Source: Hymenobacter terricola (GTDB lineage: Bacteria > Bacteroidota > Bacteroidia > Cytophagales > Hymenobacteraceae). From it: a stretch of 64,000 nucleotides of DNA. Under the pieces are notes generated by a model. That model was not told where the DNA came from. It made no database searches and saw only the letters and a program-made list of their open reading frames with translations. Shown piece after piece: positions 54,792 through 64,000 of the stretch. Position 1 is the stretch's first letter. Every line of letters starts with the position of its first letter. Where the stretch lies: NCBI RefSeq assembly GCF_017921975.2, contig NZ_JAGEMO020000007.1, positions 124,001-188,000 on the forward strand, written 5' to 3'. A program made the position numbers and the translations under genes.

Positions 54792-55958
54792 TTAGTTGGC
54801 AGTTACTAGTTTTTCCTGTTCGACCAAGGCGTGCAAGTCTTCATCGACGACCTCGCGCTGGCGGTCGGCAAGTTCCATAAAGCGGGCATAGGCCTTATTC
54901 AGCGCCACTTTTTCGAAATCGTAGCCGATTTTCTGGAGGCGGTAGGCCAGCGCGGCGCGGCCGGAGCGGGCCGTGAGCACGATGGACGAATCGGCCACGC
55001 CGACTTCCTTGGGGTCGATGATTTCGTAGGTTTCGCGGTGCTTGATGATGCCGTCCTGGTGAATGCCGCTGGAATGCGAGAAGGCGTTGGCGCCCACAAT
55101 GGCCTTGTTGGGCTGCACGGGCATGGTCATCAGGTGCGACACCATGGCCGAGGTTTCGGCCAGCAGGCGGGTGTTGATGTTGGTGTGGAGGTTGAGGTAA
55201 GGATGCTGGCGCAGAATCATCACCACTTCTTCCAGGGCCGTGTTGCCGGCGCGTTCGCCCACGCCGTTTATCGTGCATTCAATCTGGCGGGCGCCGTTCA
55301 TCACGCCGGCAATGGAGTTGGCGGTGGCCAGGCCCAGGTCGTTGTGGCAATGCGTGGAAAGCCGCACGTTGTGGATGCCGGTTACGTTTTCGTGCAGGAA
55401 TTTAATTTTCGCCCCGTACTCGCCGGGCAGGCAGTAGCCGGTAGTATCGGGGATGTTGAGGACCGTGGCCCCGGCCTTAATGGCTGCCTCGCAGACGCGG
55501 GCCAGGAATTCGTTATCCGTGCGGCCGGCGTCTTCGGCGTAGAATTCCACGTCCTCCACGAAGCTTTTGGCGAGCTTGACGGCGACGATGGCGCGGGCCA
55601 GCACGTCCTCGCGGGTGGTGCAGAGCTTGTGCTGAATGTGCACATCGGAAGTACCGATGCCGGTGTGGATGCGCGGGTAGCGGGCCGGGCGCAGGGCCTC
55701 GGCGGCCACGCGAATGTCGTTTTCGACGGCCCGCGAGAGGCCGCAGACGGTGGCATTCACCGTCTGGGCGGCGATGGCCTGCACGGCGGCAAAGTCGCCG
55801 GCGCTGGAAACCGGGAAGCCGGCCTCAATCACGTCAACGCCGAGCAGCTCCAGCTGCTGGGCAATGAGAAGCTTCTCGTCCTTGTTTAGCTTGCAGCCCG
55901 GCACCTGTTCGCCGTCGCGGAGCGTGGTATCGAAGATTTGGATTTGCTGCTGCGCCAT
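54792..55958 (-). CDS. leuA: 2-isopropylmalate synthase LeuA, short form
   Basis: Condenses acetyl-CoA with 2-oxoisovalerate, the committed step of leucine synthesis. 388 residues: the catalytic barrel ([18 protein letters not shown], metal-binding HCHND in [25 protein letters not shown]) and a short subdomain ([15 protein letters not shown]) are present. The C-terminal leucine-binding LeuA_dimer domain of the usual 500-residue enzyme is absent. This short form is known from other Bacteroidota; feedback control must differ. A homocitrate-type function is unlikely given leuCDB downstream. First gene of the leu operon; the interval to 56136 may hold a TTTG-N18-TACTTACA promoter. Confidence 0.92.
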   Translation of the reverse strand: MAQQQIQIFDTTLRDGEQVPGCKLNKDEKLLIAQQLELLGVDVIEAGFPVSSAGDFAAVQAIAAQTVNATVCGLSRAVENDIRVAAEALRPARYPRIHTGIGTSDVHIQHKLCTTREDVLARAIVAVKLAKSFVEDVEFYAEDAGRTDNEFLARVCEAAIKAGATVLNIPDTTGYCLPGEYGAKIKFLHENVTGIHNVRLSTHCHNDLGLATANSIAGVMNGARQIECTINGVGERAGNTALEEVVMILRQHPYLNLHTNINTRLLAETSAMVSHLMTMPVQPNKAIVGANAFSHSSGIHQDGIIKHRETYEIIDPKEVGVADSSIVLTARSGRAALAYRLQKIGYDFEKVALNKAYARFMELADRQREVVDEDLHALVEQEKLVTAN

Positions 55959-56135
55959 GCTAGAATAGCCTGTATGACCGGACCTGGTAACTGCATCGGA
56001 AATTGAATCTGGATGTAAGTACTACCCGGCACAGCGGCACAAAAACCACGATTTCGTTATTTCTACTATTTCCAACCGACCATTTAATCAAACCAAAAAC
56101 CTATCCATCAGAACTTTATCAAATAATTTAGTACA

Positions 56136-57680
56136 ATGCCAAATAAGAGTCCGGAGCCGGTTTTTCAGCTAATAAAGTCCCTGACACGGTCAGAAAAGCG
56201 CCATTTCCGGCTGTTTACCAACCGGCAGGGCTCTACGGAAGACCTTAAGTTTCTGCAGCTTTTCGATGCCCTCGACACGCTGGAAACCTACGACGAGGCC
56301 CACGTGCTGGCCCAGGTGCCGGCCCTCAAGCGCGTGCAGCTGGCCAATCTGAAAGCCAACTTATACAAGCAGGTACTGTCCAGCCTGCGGGTGTACCACG
56401 CCGGCCAGAATCCCGATATTCAGCTGCACGAGCAGCTCGACTACGCCCGCGTACTTTATAACAAGGGCTTTTACCAGCAGAGTTTGCGGATGCTGGAGAA
56501 AGTGAAGCAGGCGGCCCGGCAGGTCGAAATGCCGCACATCGTGCTGCTGGCCCTCGATTTTGAGAAGCTGATTGAGTCGCAGTACATCACCCGCAGCCTG
56601 AAGGACCGGGCCGAAACCCTGACCACGGAGGCGGTGGAAACGGTGGAGCAGCTGGCCCGAATCCACTCGCTGAGCAACGCCTCGCTGCGCCTGTACGGGC
56701 TGTACCTGAAGGCCGGCCACGCCCGCAACCGCGCTGACCACGAGCGCATCACGGCGTTTTTTCGGGAAAACCTGCCGGCGGTGGAGGACCGCCAGGCGGG
56801 CTTTTTCGAGAAGCTGTATTTCTACCAGGCGCACGTGTGGTACCACACGCTCGACCAGGATTTCCGGGCCAGCTACCGGTATGCGCAGAAGTGGGTGGAC
56901 CTGTTTGAGCAGGCCCCGCACATGAAGGATTTACAGGCCATGCTCTACATCAAAGGCCTGCACAACCTGCTGGCCACGCTGTATAACATGCTGTACTACA
57001 GCAGGTTTATGGAAGTATTGCGCACGTTGGAGGAGTTTGCCGCCAACCAGACCCGGCGCAGCAGCCCCAACACCGAAATCCTGCTGTTCCAGTACATCTA
57101 CACCAACAAAATCAACGCTTATTTTCTGGAAGGGCGCTTCACGGAGGGGCTGGAAATTATTCCGGAGCTGCTGGAACAGCTGGAGCATTTCAAGTCGCAG
57201 CTCGACATGCACCGCACGCTGGTGTTCTACTACAAAATTGCCAGCCTGTACTTCGGCAGCGGCGAGTATGCGAAGGCCATCGAGTACCTGAACCTGATTA
57301 TTCAGCACAAGGATTTGAGCCTGCGCGAGGACCTGCAGTGCTTCGCCCGCATCCTGAACCTGATTGCGCACTACGAGGCCGGCGACGACGCCAGCCTGGA
57401 GTACCAGGTGCGCTCGGTGTACCGATTTCTGGGCACGATGGACGACCAGCAGCCCATGCAGGTCGAGATTTTCCGGTTCCTGCGCAACGTGGGCAGCATT
57501 GCGCCGCACCAGATGCGCGAGGCCTTCACGGCCCTGCGGGACAAGCTGATTGTGATAGCGGCCAACCCGTTCGAGAGCCGGCCATTTCTGTACCTGGACA
57601 TCATTTCGTGGCTGGAAAGCAAGATTTCGAACGTGTCGGTGCAGGAGGTGATGAAGCGGAAGTTTCTGATGATGAAGTAG
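56136..57680 (+). CDS. Helical-repeat (TPR-like) protein of unknown function
   Basis: A 514-residue cytoplasmic protein without signal peptide or membrane segments. It is almost entirely helical, with paired amphipathic helices such as YARVLYNKGFYQQSLRMLEKVKQ, INAYFLEGRFTEGLEIIPEL and YKIASLYFGSGEYAKAIEYL that fit TPR-like repeats. The N terminus FQLIKSLTRSEKRHFRLF is a recurrent feature of a Bacteroidota family of unknown function. It diverges from leuA. Its role is unknown; protein-protein scaffolding is the usual TPR function. Confidence 0.8.
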   Translation: MPNKSPEPVFQLIKSLTRSEKRHFRLFTNRQGSTEDLKFLQLFDALDTLETYDEAHVLAQVPALKRVQLANLKANLYKQVLSSLRVYHAGQNPDIQLHEQLDYARVLYNKGFYQQSLRMLEKVKQAARQVEMPHIVLLALDFEKLIESQYITRSLKDRAETLTTEAVETVEQLARIHSLSNASLRLYGLYLKAGHARNRADHERITAFFRENLPAVEDRQAGFFEKLYFYQAHVWYHTLDQDFRASYRYAQKWVDLFEQAPHMKDLQAMLYIKGLHNLLATLYNMLYYSRFMEVLRTLEEFAANQTRRSSPNTEILLFQYIYTNKINAYFLEGRFTEGLEIIPELLEQLEHFKSQLDMHRTLVFYYKIASLYFGSGEYAKAIEYLNLIIQHKDLSLREDLQCFARILNLIAHYEAGDDASLEYQVRSVYRFLGTMDDQQPMQVEIFRFLRNVGSIAPHQMREAFTALRDKLIVIAANPFESRPFLYLDIISWLESKISNVSVQEVMKRKFLMMK

Positions 57681-57836
57681 CCACGGTGGGCGCTTGGGAA
57701 CATTACGCCGGAGGCGGGGTTATGTCGGCGGCAGCAGGGGCGACAACCGCCCTTTACCAGTTAATTTTGGGCTTTTGTCGTTGCTCGCCGCTACCGGTGA
57801 GCGTGGTTTTCAGGCCTGTATTTGCCCCGGAGAAAG

Positions 57837-58385
57837 ATGTCGGCTACGACTGTTTTGCTAGTGTTCGGGTTGTTTTTCAACAACCCGTTTTCAACCGTTG
57901 GAGCTAGATTGCCCGGCACGCCTTTTCCAGTCCCGAGCGGGGTAACCAATCAGTTATTCTACCTGCAGCGCGACCCCAATACCAACACGGTGATATACCA
58001 GCTGAACGTAAACAGCGCGGGCCAACTAAATGACGCTGAGCCCATCAATATTTTCTGGATACGCTACGGCGAGCACGGCGAGCACAAGGACTTGAACTTC
58101 ATTCAGCGCAAGTTCGCCTACGGCCTCACCGCCCAGAAGCTGGCGGCCGACAAGTACGAATTGAAGTTTGCCGCTTACAGCAAAGTCCGGTTTTTCCTGC
58201 TAAAATCGCCGGCGGATAAGGCTTTTCACGTGTACGCCACCATCGCCAACAAGCAGATTCAAGTGGAGCGGGTTTTCCTGCGCATCGAAGGCGGCACGTT
58301 CTGGGTGCCGAACGTTAAATACATCGAATTCAAGGGCCTGAACACCGCTACGCGCGAGCCAATAGTGGAGCGGATAATGCTGTAG
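57837..58385 (+). CDS. DUF4833 exported protein
   Basis: A 182-residue protein with a short hydrophobic N terminus (TTVLLVFGLFFNNPFSTVGA). The core LFYLQRDPNTNTVIYQLNVN, then NIFWIRYGEHGEHKDLNFIQRKFAYG, matches DUF4833. Its function is unknown. The ATG at 57837 has a GGAGAAAG sequence just before it, a rarely good ribosome-binding site here. A palindromic family D element follows directly after the stop and may act as its terminator. Confidence 0.8.
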   Translation: MSATTVLLVFGLFFNNPFSTVGARLPGTPFPVPSGVTNQLFYLQRDPNTNTVIYQLNVNSAGQLNDAEPINIFWIRYGEHGEHKDLNFIQRKFAYGLTAQKLAADKYELKFAAYSKVRFFLLKSPADKAFHVYATIANKQIQVERVFLRIEGGTFWVPNVKYIEFKGLNTATREPIVERIML

Positions 58386-58394
58386 ACCGGGTGG

Positions 58395-58447
58395 AACCTC
58401 ACCCCCTGGCCCCCTCTCCAAAAAAGAAGGGGCCAGGGGGTGAGGTT
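58395..58447. repeat. Palindromic repeat, family D, terminator-like
   Basis: Perfect 19-bp arms (58395-58413 and 58429-58447, AACCTCACCCCCTGGCCCC) with an A-rich loop. It shares CCCTCTCCAAAAAAGA with 48126-48253 and lies between the DUF4833 gene and the next. Confidence 0.85.
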
Positions 58448-58505
58448 CTGCGGCTCCCTTATCTTTGGCAATAGCCGCGCCCGGTGGCGCTGGCTTCCTT
58501 TCCGC

Positions 58506-61500
58506 ATGATTTCGGCCACCTCTCTGCAAAATCTGTTCGGCATCAAAGCCAGCGAAACCCGCACCGTGGGGCTGTTTTTGCTGCACAATTTCCTGCTGGG
58601 CATCGGCTCAGTGCTGGTGTACGTGGCAGCCAACGTGCTGCTGCTGGAGCATAACCCCGAGCACAGCCTGCCGCTGGGCTACCTCGTCGGCGCCCTGGCC
58701 ATGATGGCCGTGGGCCGGGTTTACACCCACTTCGAGCACCACTTGCTGCTGAAAAAACTGGCTGTGCGCGTGCTGCTGGCGGTGGTAGCCCTCGTGGGCG
58801 TGCTGGGCGTGCTGGTGAGCGTGGGCCACTCGGTGGCGGCGGCCGTGGCCATCATGGCGGGCTACCGGGTTATATACCTGCTGACGAATCTGGAATTCTG
58901 GGGCATTTCCGCCGTCGTGTTTGACGTGCGCCAGAGCAAGCGGCTGTTCAGCATCATCAGCTCGGGCGACATGCCGGCCAAGGCACTGGGGGCCATTCTG
59001 GCGGCGCTTATTCACGGCGATGCGCAGCTGCCGGTGCTGCTGGGCGTGTCGTTTGTGGCGTACATCGGCGCGCTGTTTACGCTGCGCGCCACCCTGGCCT
59101 CGCACGTAGTGGAAGCCGTGGAACGGCCGGTGCGGCGGCCCCAGCGGGCCCCGGGCCAGCTGGTGCGGCAGCTGTTTGGCGGCAGCGAGCTGGTGTTTGC
59201 CATGTGCCTGAGCCTGGTGGCCATTGCGGCGGTGATTACGGGGGTTGAGTACATGTTTTTCCTCAACGTGAAGCACAAGTTTCACGAGTCGGACGACATC
59301 ACCCGCTCGGTGGGCTGGATACTGGGCGCCACGTACTTAGCCGCCACGTTCTTCAAGCTGCTGGTGAGCCGGCAGGCACTGGACCGCTACGGCGTGCAAT
59401 GGTCGCTGCGGCTGCTGCCGGCGGTGGCCCTGGTGTGCCTGGCGGTTTTTGGCGGCCTGAAAGTGGCCAGCGGCTATTCTTCGGCGGGGCAGCTGGCCTT
59501 TTACTGCGGCCTGTACCTGCTGCTGGAAGTGCTGCGCCGTGCGGTGTTCGACCCCGTGTTTCTGGTGCTGTTTCAGCCCCTGGCGCCGCCGCAGCGGCTG
59601 GCCGCCCACACGCTGGCCAAGGGCTTTTACGAGCCACTGGGCATGGGCCTGACGGGCCTGCTGTTCTTCGCGCTGCGCTATTCCGGCCGGCTCGATGGGG
59701 CCTTGCCGCTCATTTGGATGGGCGCGCTGCTGCTGCTGGCGCTGTTGTTTCTGCGGCGCACCTACTTCAGCTATCTGGCCGAACTGAAGCAGGGCCTGGG
59801 CCGCCGCTTCACCGAAACCGCCGAGCTGGCCCTGCCCGACGTGGCCCGGCAAGTGGTGCTGGCCCAGCTGCTGAGCCCGCGCCCCACCGAAGTGCTGAAC
59901 GCCGTGGCCTGGCTGCGCCAGCGCGAGCCCGCCGCTCTCGCCCGCCACGTTCCCGCTCTGCTCGCGCACCCGGAGGAGCGCGTGCGCCTGGCCCTGCTGG
60001 CCACGCCCGCAATCCGCCCCCTGCCCACTGCCGCAGTAGAAAAGCTGGCCCAGCACGACTCCTCTCCTACCGTGCGCGAGGCCGCCGCCCGGCAACTGGC
60101 CAGCGCCGCCCCCGATGCGCCGGCCGTGGCCGCATTGCTGACCGGCCCCGACCTTGCGGCCCGTCAGGGCGCCATCCGCGGCAGCCTGGAAACCGCCCCT
60201 GGGCACGAAATGGCCCGGGCCAGCCTGCAGGCGCTGGTGAGCGACCCCGCCGCCAGCCAAACGGTGCTGGCGCTGCTGGCGCTCTTTCCCCTCGAAACCC
60301 AAACCCAGCTAATCGAAGCCGGCCTGGCCAGCCCCGAGCCCGATGTGGCCCGCGCCACCCTGGCGGCCATCGGCACGGTGGGGCACATCCAGCTGGCGCA
60401 CTACCTGCTCGCGGCTCTCGACGACAAGCGGCGCTGGCAACCGGCCGCCGACAGCCTCGTGGCGCTGGGCCCGGCCGTGGTGCCGCTGGTGAGCGAAGAA
60501 GTGCTGGCCCACGAGCACAGCAACGCGCTTACGTACCGCCTGGCCACCGTGCTCGAACGCCTTGACACCCCTGCCAGCCGTGCGGTGCTGGTGGGGTTGG
60601 CGCAGCATCCCAACCTGTTTTCGCGGGCCATTGCGTTGCGGGCCCTGCGCCGCTTTCCGGCCCTGCCCGCCGATGCGCCCGCCTTTGAGCGGCTGCTGCG
60701 CGAGGAGTTTCGGCTGGCGGCCCAGCTGCTCAGCGGCCTCGCGGCCGACGACCGGCCCGCTCTGCACGCCACCGTCGGGTACGAGTTGCTGCTGTTGCAG
60801 CAGCGCGTGTTTGGGCTGCTGCAACAGCTTTACGACGCCGATTTGGTGGCCACCGCGCAACGCAACGTGGCCCACGCCGCCCGCGAGCGCCAGGCCAACG
60901 CGCTCGAAATCCTCGACAACCTGATTCCGCGGCCCATGTACCAGGGCTTGCAGGCGCTGCTGGACGACACGCCGCTGCCCGAAAAAGTGCGGCTGTTCGC
61001 GGCCCTTGTCGTGCCCGAAACCGCAGCCCACGCCCACGTACCGGCCCTGGCCGGCACCGGCACCGCGGCCGGTAGCGCCGGGGCATCGGCCTACCCCAAG
61101 GCCGCGCCGCTGGCCGTGAACCTGCCCCGGCTGCTGTTGGAGCGGGGCCACAACGCCTTCACTTCCTGGAGCCTGAGCGTGGCCCTGCGCCACTGGCAGC
61201 CTGCTGAAAATGACGTAGAAATAACCGAAATACTGGTCGATTACCTGCAATCTCCCAACGAGCTGCTGCGCGAAAGCGCCCGGCTGGCGGTGGCCGCGCT
61301 GCCGGCCCCGCTGGTCCGGCAGCTCGCCGCTTACGATTTTCAACGCCCATTTATGAGTCATTCCCCAGCCACCGAAGCCCGCATTTCCGCCCTGGAGCGG
61401 GTGGTAGTGCTCCAGGGCACTTCCCTGTTTGCGCACACGCCCGAAAACGTGCTGAGCAGCATCGTGCCCATTATGAAGGAAGTGACGTTTCACGAAGGCG

Positions 61501-61814
61501 AGGAGATTTTTGCCAAAGGCGAAATCGGCACGTCGCTGTTCATTGTCCACGACGGGCAGGTGGGCATTTTCAACGGCACCCAACAGCTGGCCACGTTCGG
61601 CCCCGGCAACTTCTTCGGCGAGCTGGCCTTGCTTGATACGGAGCCGCGTTCGGCCACGGCCGCCGCGCTGAGCCAGGTGCTGGCCTTCCGCCTCGACCAG
61701 GAAGATTTTTATGACGTGATGGAAGAGCGGGCCGAAGTGCTGCGCAACATCCTGCGCATGCTGTGCCAGCGCATCCGGCAGCAAAACGAGAAGATGCGCG
61801 AGCTGGCGGGGTAA
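58506..61814 (+). CDS. Nucleotide-transporter-like membrane protein fused to HEAT repeats and a cyclic-nucleotide-binding domain
   Basis: A 1,102-residue protein from the ATG at 58506; the longer frame begins in repeat sequence. Residues 1-420 contain about 12 membrane segments and resemble the ATP/ADP (NTT) or MFS carriers (FGIKASETRTVGLFLLHNFLLG; FFLNVKHKFHESDDITRSVG). Residues about 430-960 are Ala/Leu-rich HEAT-like helices (PTAAVEKLAQHDSSPTVREAAARQL). Residues about 965-1,102 are a cNMP-binding domain whose phosphate cassette FFGELALLDTEPRSATA is canonical. Some Bacteroidota have such three-part proteins; the transported molecule and the nucleotide bound are unknown. Confidence 0.85.
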   Translation: MISATSLQNLFGIKASETRTVGLFLLHNFLLGIGSVLVYVAANVLLLEHNPEHSLPLGYLVGALAMMAVGRVYTHFEHHLLLKKLAVRVLLAVVALVGVLGVLVSVGHSVAAAVAIMAGYRVIYLLTNLEFWGISAVVFDVRQSKRLFSIISSGDMPAKALGAILAALIHGDAQLPVLLGVSFVAYIGALFTLRATLASHVVEAVERPVRRPQRAPGQLVRQLFGGSELVFAMCLSLVAIAAVITGVEYMFFLNVKHKFHESDDITRSVGWILGATYLAATFFKLLVSRQALDRYGVQWSLRLLPAVALVCLAVFGGLKVASGYSSAGQLAFYCGLYLLLEVLRRAVFDPVFLVLFQPLAPPQRLAAHTLAKGFYEPLGMGLTGLLFFALRYSGRLDGALPLIWMGALLLLALLFLRRTYFSYLAELKQGLGRRFTETAELALPDVARQVVLAQLLSPRPTEVLNAVAWLRQREPAALARHVPALLAHPEERVRLALLATPAIRPLPTAAVEKLAQHDSSPTVREAAARQLASAAPDAPAVAALLTGPDLAARQGAIRGSLETAPGHEMARASLQALVSDPAASQTVLALLALFPLETQTQLIEAGLASPEPDVARATLAAIGTVGHIQLAHYLLAALDDKRRWQPAADSLVALGPAVVPLVSEEVLAHEHSNALTYRLATVLERLDTPASRAVLVGLAQHPNLFSRAIALRALRRFPALPADAPAFERLLREEFRLAAQLLSGLAADDRPALHATVGYELLLLQQRVFGLLQQLYDADLVATAQRNVAHAARERQANALEILDNLIPRPMYQGLQALLDDTPLPEKVRLFAALVVPETAAHAHVPALAGTGTAAGSAGASAYPKAAPLAVNLPRLLLERGHNAFTSWSLSVALRHWQPAENDVEITEILVDYLQSPNELLRESARLAVAALPAPLVRQLAAYDFQRPFMSHSPATEARISALERVVVLQGTSLFAHTPENVLSSIVPIMKEVTFHEGEEIFAKGEIGTSLFIVHDGQVGIFNGTQQLATFGPGNFFGELALLDTEPRSATAAALSQVLAFRLDQEDFYDVMEERAEVLRNILRMLCQRIRQQNEKMRELAG

Positions 61815-61968
61815 ATAATTGGTGAACAATGCGCTACAAGTGGCATTCGCTCCCAAAACCCCGCCGGGCCAAATGCGACTTTCCAGTTGTTGTTGAGTGC
61901 CTAAATCTTACTTGTTAGAAATCCGCGAAGTGTCGAATAGAAAGCCAGCCTTTATCCGAAATTGTAAA

Positions 61969-64000
61969 ATGTTGATTATCAGCGCTGTGCTGCTAGCACT
62001 GGGGCCGGGACCGGCTGGGGCCCAGCCGGCCGGGCAGCACATCACAGCGGTGGCGGTGATGACGCCAGACGGCATCGCGCAATACGAGAAATTTGAGGTA
62101 GCCCTGGCGCTCGACCGGTCCTTCACCAGCAGCGAACCCGACAACAACCCGTACGAGCCGGACGATGTGTCGGTGGAAGGCCATTTTACCAGCCCCGGCG
62201 GGCAGGAACGACCCGTTCGCTACGGCTTTTATTATGCTGATTTCGCCATTGACGACCAATACCTGCAGGCCAACGACGCCCGTTATTGGCGCGCACTGGC
62301 CACGCCACAGCCCTGGCGCATCCGTTTCGCGCCCGATGAGCCGGGAACGTGGCGTTACACCCTCACGGTGCGGTACCGGGACGGCACCACCGAAACGCTG
62401 CCGGCCCGCACCTTTACGTGCGTGCCCTCCGCTAACCGCGGCTTCCTGAAGGTGGCGCCAAACCGCCGGAACTTCATTTTCGACAACGGCGCACCGTATT
62501 TCGCCATCGGCAGCAACGTCGACTACTGGGGTGTCTCCACGATAAAGGCGCCGCCGGGCATTCCACCGCCCGCCCCGGGCTCTCCAAACCTCTCGTACTG
62601 CGGCCCGGGCCCGCAAGCCGAAATTCCCTTATTGACTCTGTCCGAATCACAGCCGCTGGGGTTTTCCACTTTTAGCTATGCCGCTTATGACCAAGTATTC
62701 CGGGAGCTTCAGGCCAATGGGGGCAATTTTGCCCGGGTCTGGCTACAAAGATTTAACTGGGATATGGAAACCTACGACCCGGCTTCGGGAATGAATACGC
62801 TGGGCTACTACACAACTCACCAGAACCGCTTGTACGACTTTGACCGACTGTTAACGTCGGCGCGGCAGCACGGCATCTACCTGCACCTGAGCCTGCTAAA
62901 CGGATTTTGGCTGTGGAGCGTTGGGGACAAGCCCAATTGGCCGGGATTTCCCTATAAGGTAGGGCTGGGCCTGTCCCAGCCCGTGGAGTTTTTTACGGAC
63001 CCTCAGGCACGGCATTTTTTCAAAAACCGCATTCGCTACGTCATCGCGCGGTGGGGCTACAGCCCTTCCATCGTTTCTTATGAGCTCATAAACGAAGGTG
63101 ATTTCACGGACGCTGGCCAAACATTTCTGCAAACGTATGGGCCTTCCGGGCCCGATTTTGAGCCCTTACGCGCCTGGACTATCGAAATGGCCCGGTACCT
63201 TAAAACCCTGGACCCACGGCACTTGCAAACCCTGGCGTATGGTCCCGAAAATGCGGAAGAATTTATTAATGGCTACCCCCGGTTGTTCGATTACTCGGTT
63301 TCTCATGATTACACCAGCAGCTTTCACGCGCAGGTGCAACGGAGTTTTCGAGCCCAGGTCATGACGCAGCTGCACCACAAGCCCTACCAGCTGCAGGAGT
63401 ATGACTACACTCCGTACATCAGCGCGCCGTATGAAGTAAAATTCCACGTTACGCCTTGGGCCACTGCCTTCAACGGCTCTTTTGGCATCGCCCTTCAGCT
63501 GTCGGCTTTTGCCAACCTGCATCACCCGTGCTGGCCGGCCTACAGCTACTACCAGCCGCTGGCCCGGTTCCTGGCCGCTACGCAGTTCAGCAGTGCGGCC
63601 GACAACAAGCCCATTGGCAACGCAGCGGGCACCGCCACGGCACTATACGGCCGGTACCGTGCCGCCCTGGCCGCCGACCCGCTCCTGCTGATGAAGATTC
63701 CGGCCACCGCCAACCCCGCCTATTCTTCGGCCTGCGACCGCAGCTGCCCGCCGCCGTATTATGCCAGCGTGGGCCTGGCCACGAACGGGTACAAGGGCAA
63801 CCAGCGGCAGTATCTGGTGGATGGCATTACCACCAGCGAGGACGGCCTGATTGAAGTATTCGCGCTGAAAAATCCGACCCAGATTACGGGCTGGGTGCAC
63901 AACAAAACGCACTACTGGTTCAACTTCCCACACGACCACAACGGCTTCTGCGACACTTGCTACGCCAACCCCGGCCTGAAAACCGCGCCCCAAACCATCA
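61969..64000 (+). CDS. DUF5060 glycoside hydrolase-like exported protein (3' end outside window)
   Basis: The frame is open from the ATG at 61969 to the right edge (about 677 codons). A signal peptide (LIISAVLLALGPGPAGAQ) precedes a DUF5060 beta domain (about 25-150; PWRIRFAPDEPGTWRYTLTV). The second domain is a TIM barrel of the GH5/DUF4038 kind: YFAIGSNVDYWG, GGNFARVWLQRFNWD, YELINEGDFTDAG (candidate acid/base Glu) and YQLQEYDYTPYI (candidate nucleophile Glu). The C-terminal part is cysteine-rich (CDRSCPPPYY, FCDTCYANPG) and may continue into a sorting domain outside the window. The substrate is unknown. A stand-alone gene on this evidence. Confidence 0.85.
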   Translation, partial: MLIISAVLLALGPGPAGAQPAGQHITAVAVMTPDGIAQYEKFEVALALDRSFTSSEPDNNPYEPDDVSVEGHFTSPGGQERPVRYGFYYADFAIDDQYLQANDARYWRALATPQPWRIRFAPDEPGTWRYTLTVRYRDGTTETLPARTFTCVPSANRGFLKVAPNRRNFIFDNGAPYFAIGSNVDYWGVSTIKAPPGIPPPAPGSPNLSYCGPGPQAEIPLLTLSESQPLGFSTFSYAAYDQVFRELQANGGNFARVWLQRFNWDMETYDPASGMNTLGYYTTHQNRLYDFDRLLTSARQHGIYLHLSLLNGFWLWSVGDKPNWPGFPYKVGLGLSQPVEFFTDPQARHFFKNRIRYVIARWGYSPSIVSYELINEGDFTDAGQTFLQTYGPSGPDFEPLRAWTIEMARYLKTLDPRHLQTLAYGPENAEEFINGYPRLFDYSVSHDYTSSFHAQVQRSFRAQVMTQLHHKPYQLQEYDYTPYISAPYEVKFHVTPWATAFNGSFGIALQLSAFANLHHPCWPAYSYYQPLARFLAATQFSSAADNKPIGNAAGTATALYGRYRAALAADPLLLMKIPATANPAYSSACDRSCPPPYYASVGLATNGYKGNQRQYLVDGITTSEDGLIEVFALKNPTQITGWVHNKTHYWFNFPHDHNGFCDTCYANPGLKTAPQTI

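Noticed and set aside
55959..56040. Leucine leader peptide before leuA
   Set aside because: A minus-strand ATG here opens a frame running into leuA out of register, without a leucine run or terminator hairpin.

Overview
The window looks like chromosome of a high-GC member of the Bacteroidota, most likely Hymenobacter or a close relative. Support for this is a SusC/SusD pair, a TonB receptor with a carboxypeptidase-like N-terminal domain, DUF5686 and DUF4833 proteins, a remnant of a type IX-secreted protein, candidate Bacteroidota promoters (TTTG about 19 nt before TAnnTTTG), few Shine-Dalgarno sequences, and several families of palindromic intergenic repeats. The genus is an inference. No rRNA, tRNA, CRISPR array, prophage or complete insertion sequence was recognised.

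Left part (1-15.5 kb): a left-truncated metH runs leftward behind a clear SAM (S-box) riboswitch. A two-gene glycosyltransferase/deacetylase operon follows. Next comes a molybdenum-cofactor cluster (moeA, moaC, a MobA protein with an extra N-terminal domain, moaE, moaD, moaA), in which moeA and moaC diverge from an intergenic region carrying the same leader sequence in mirror image. A small outer-membrane barrel protein, an alpha/beta hydrolase, an MFS transporter and two poorly known proteins complete the region.

Transport cluster (15.5-25.4 kb, all leftward): a DUF2064 transferase-like protein, an Oar-like TonB receptor, a YnjB-like binding lipoprotein, two overlapping permeases, two overlapping ThuA/class-I-amidotransferase-like proteins, an ABC ATPase and a radical SAM protein. 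It reads as a complete outer-to-inner-membrane uptake route with attached enzymes and unknown substrate. It is the best candidate here for an undescribed system.

Middle (25.5-43 kb): a decayed pseudogene, a repeat element, a DUF5686 protein, and an unusual 7TM-DISM receptor fused to a transposase-type zinc ribbon and helix-turn-helix. A polysaccharide utilisation locus follows (GH3, SusC, SusD, PKD lipoprotein, two GH16 enzymes). Its enzyme content suggests laminarin or a similar beta-1,3-glucan.

Right part (43-64 kb): a branched-chain amino acid superlocus is read leftward as leuA, a previously unlisted 59-residue small ORF, leuC, leuD, leuB, then ilvE, ilvD, ilvB, ilvN, ilvC, ilvA. Directly before ilvE lie a 19-codon leader peptide rich in Leu/Val/Ile/Thr codons and an intrinsic terminator, the layout of a transcription attenuator. 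Palindromic repeats fill nearly every gap of this locus and supply the end of ilvD and the stop codon of ilvC. To the right are a helical-repeat protein, a DUF4833 protein, a nucleotide-transporter-like/HEAT/cyclic-nucleotide-binding fusion and a right-truncated DUF5060 glycosidase.
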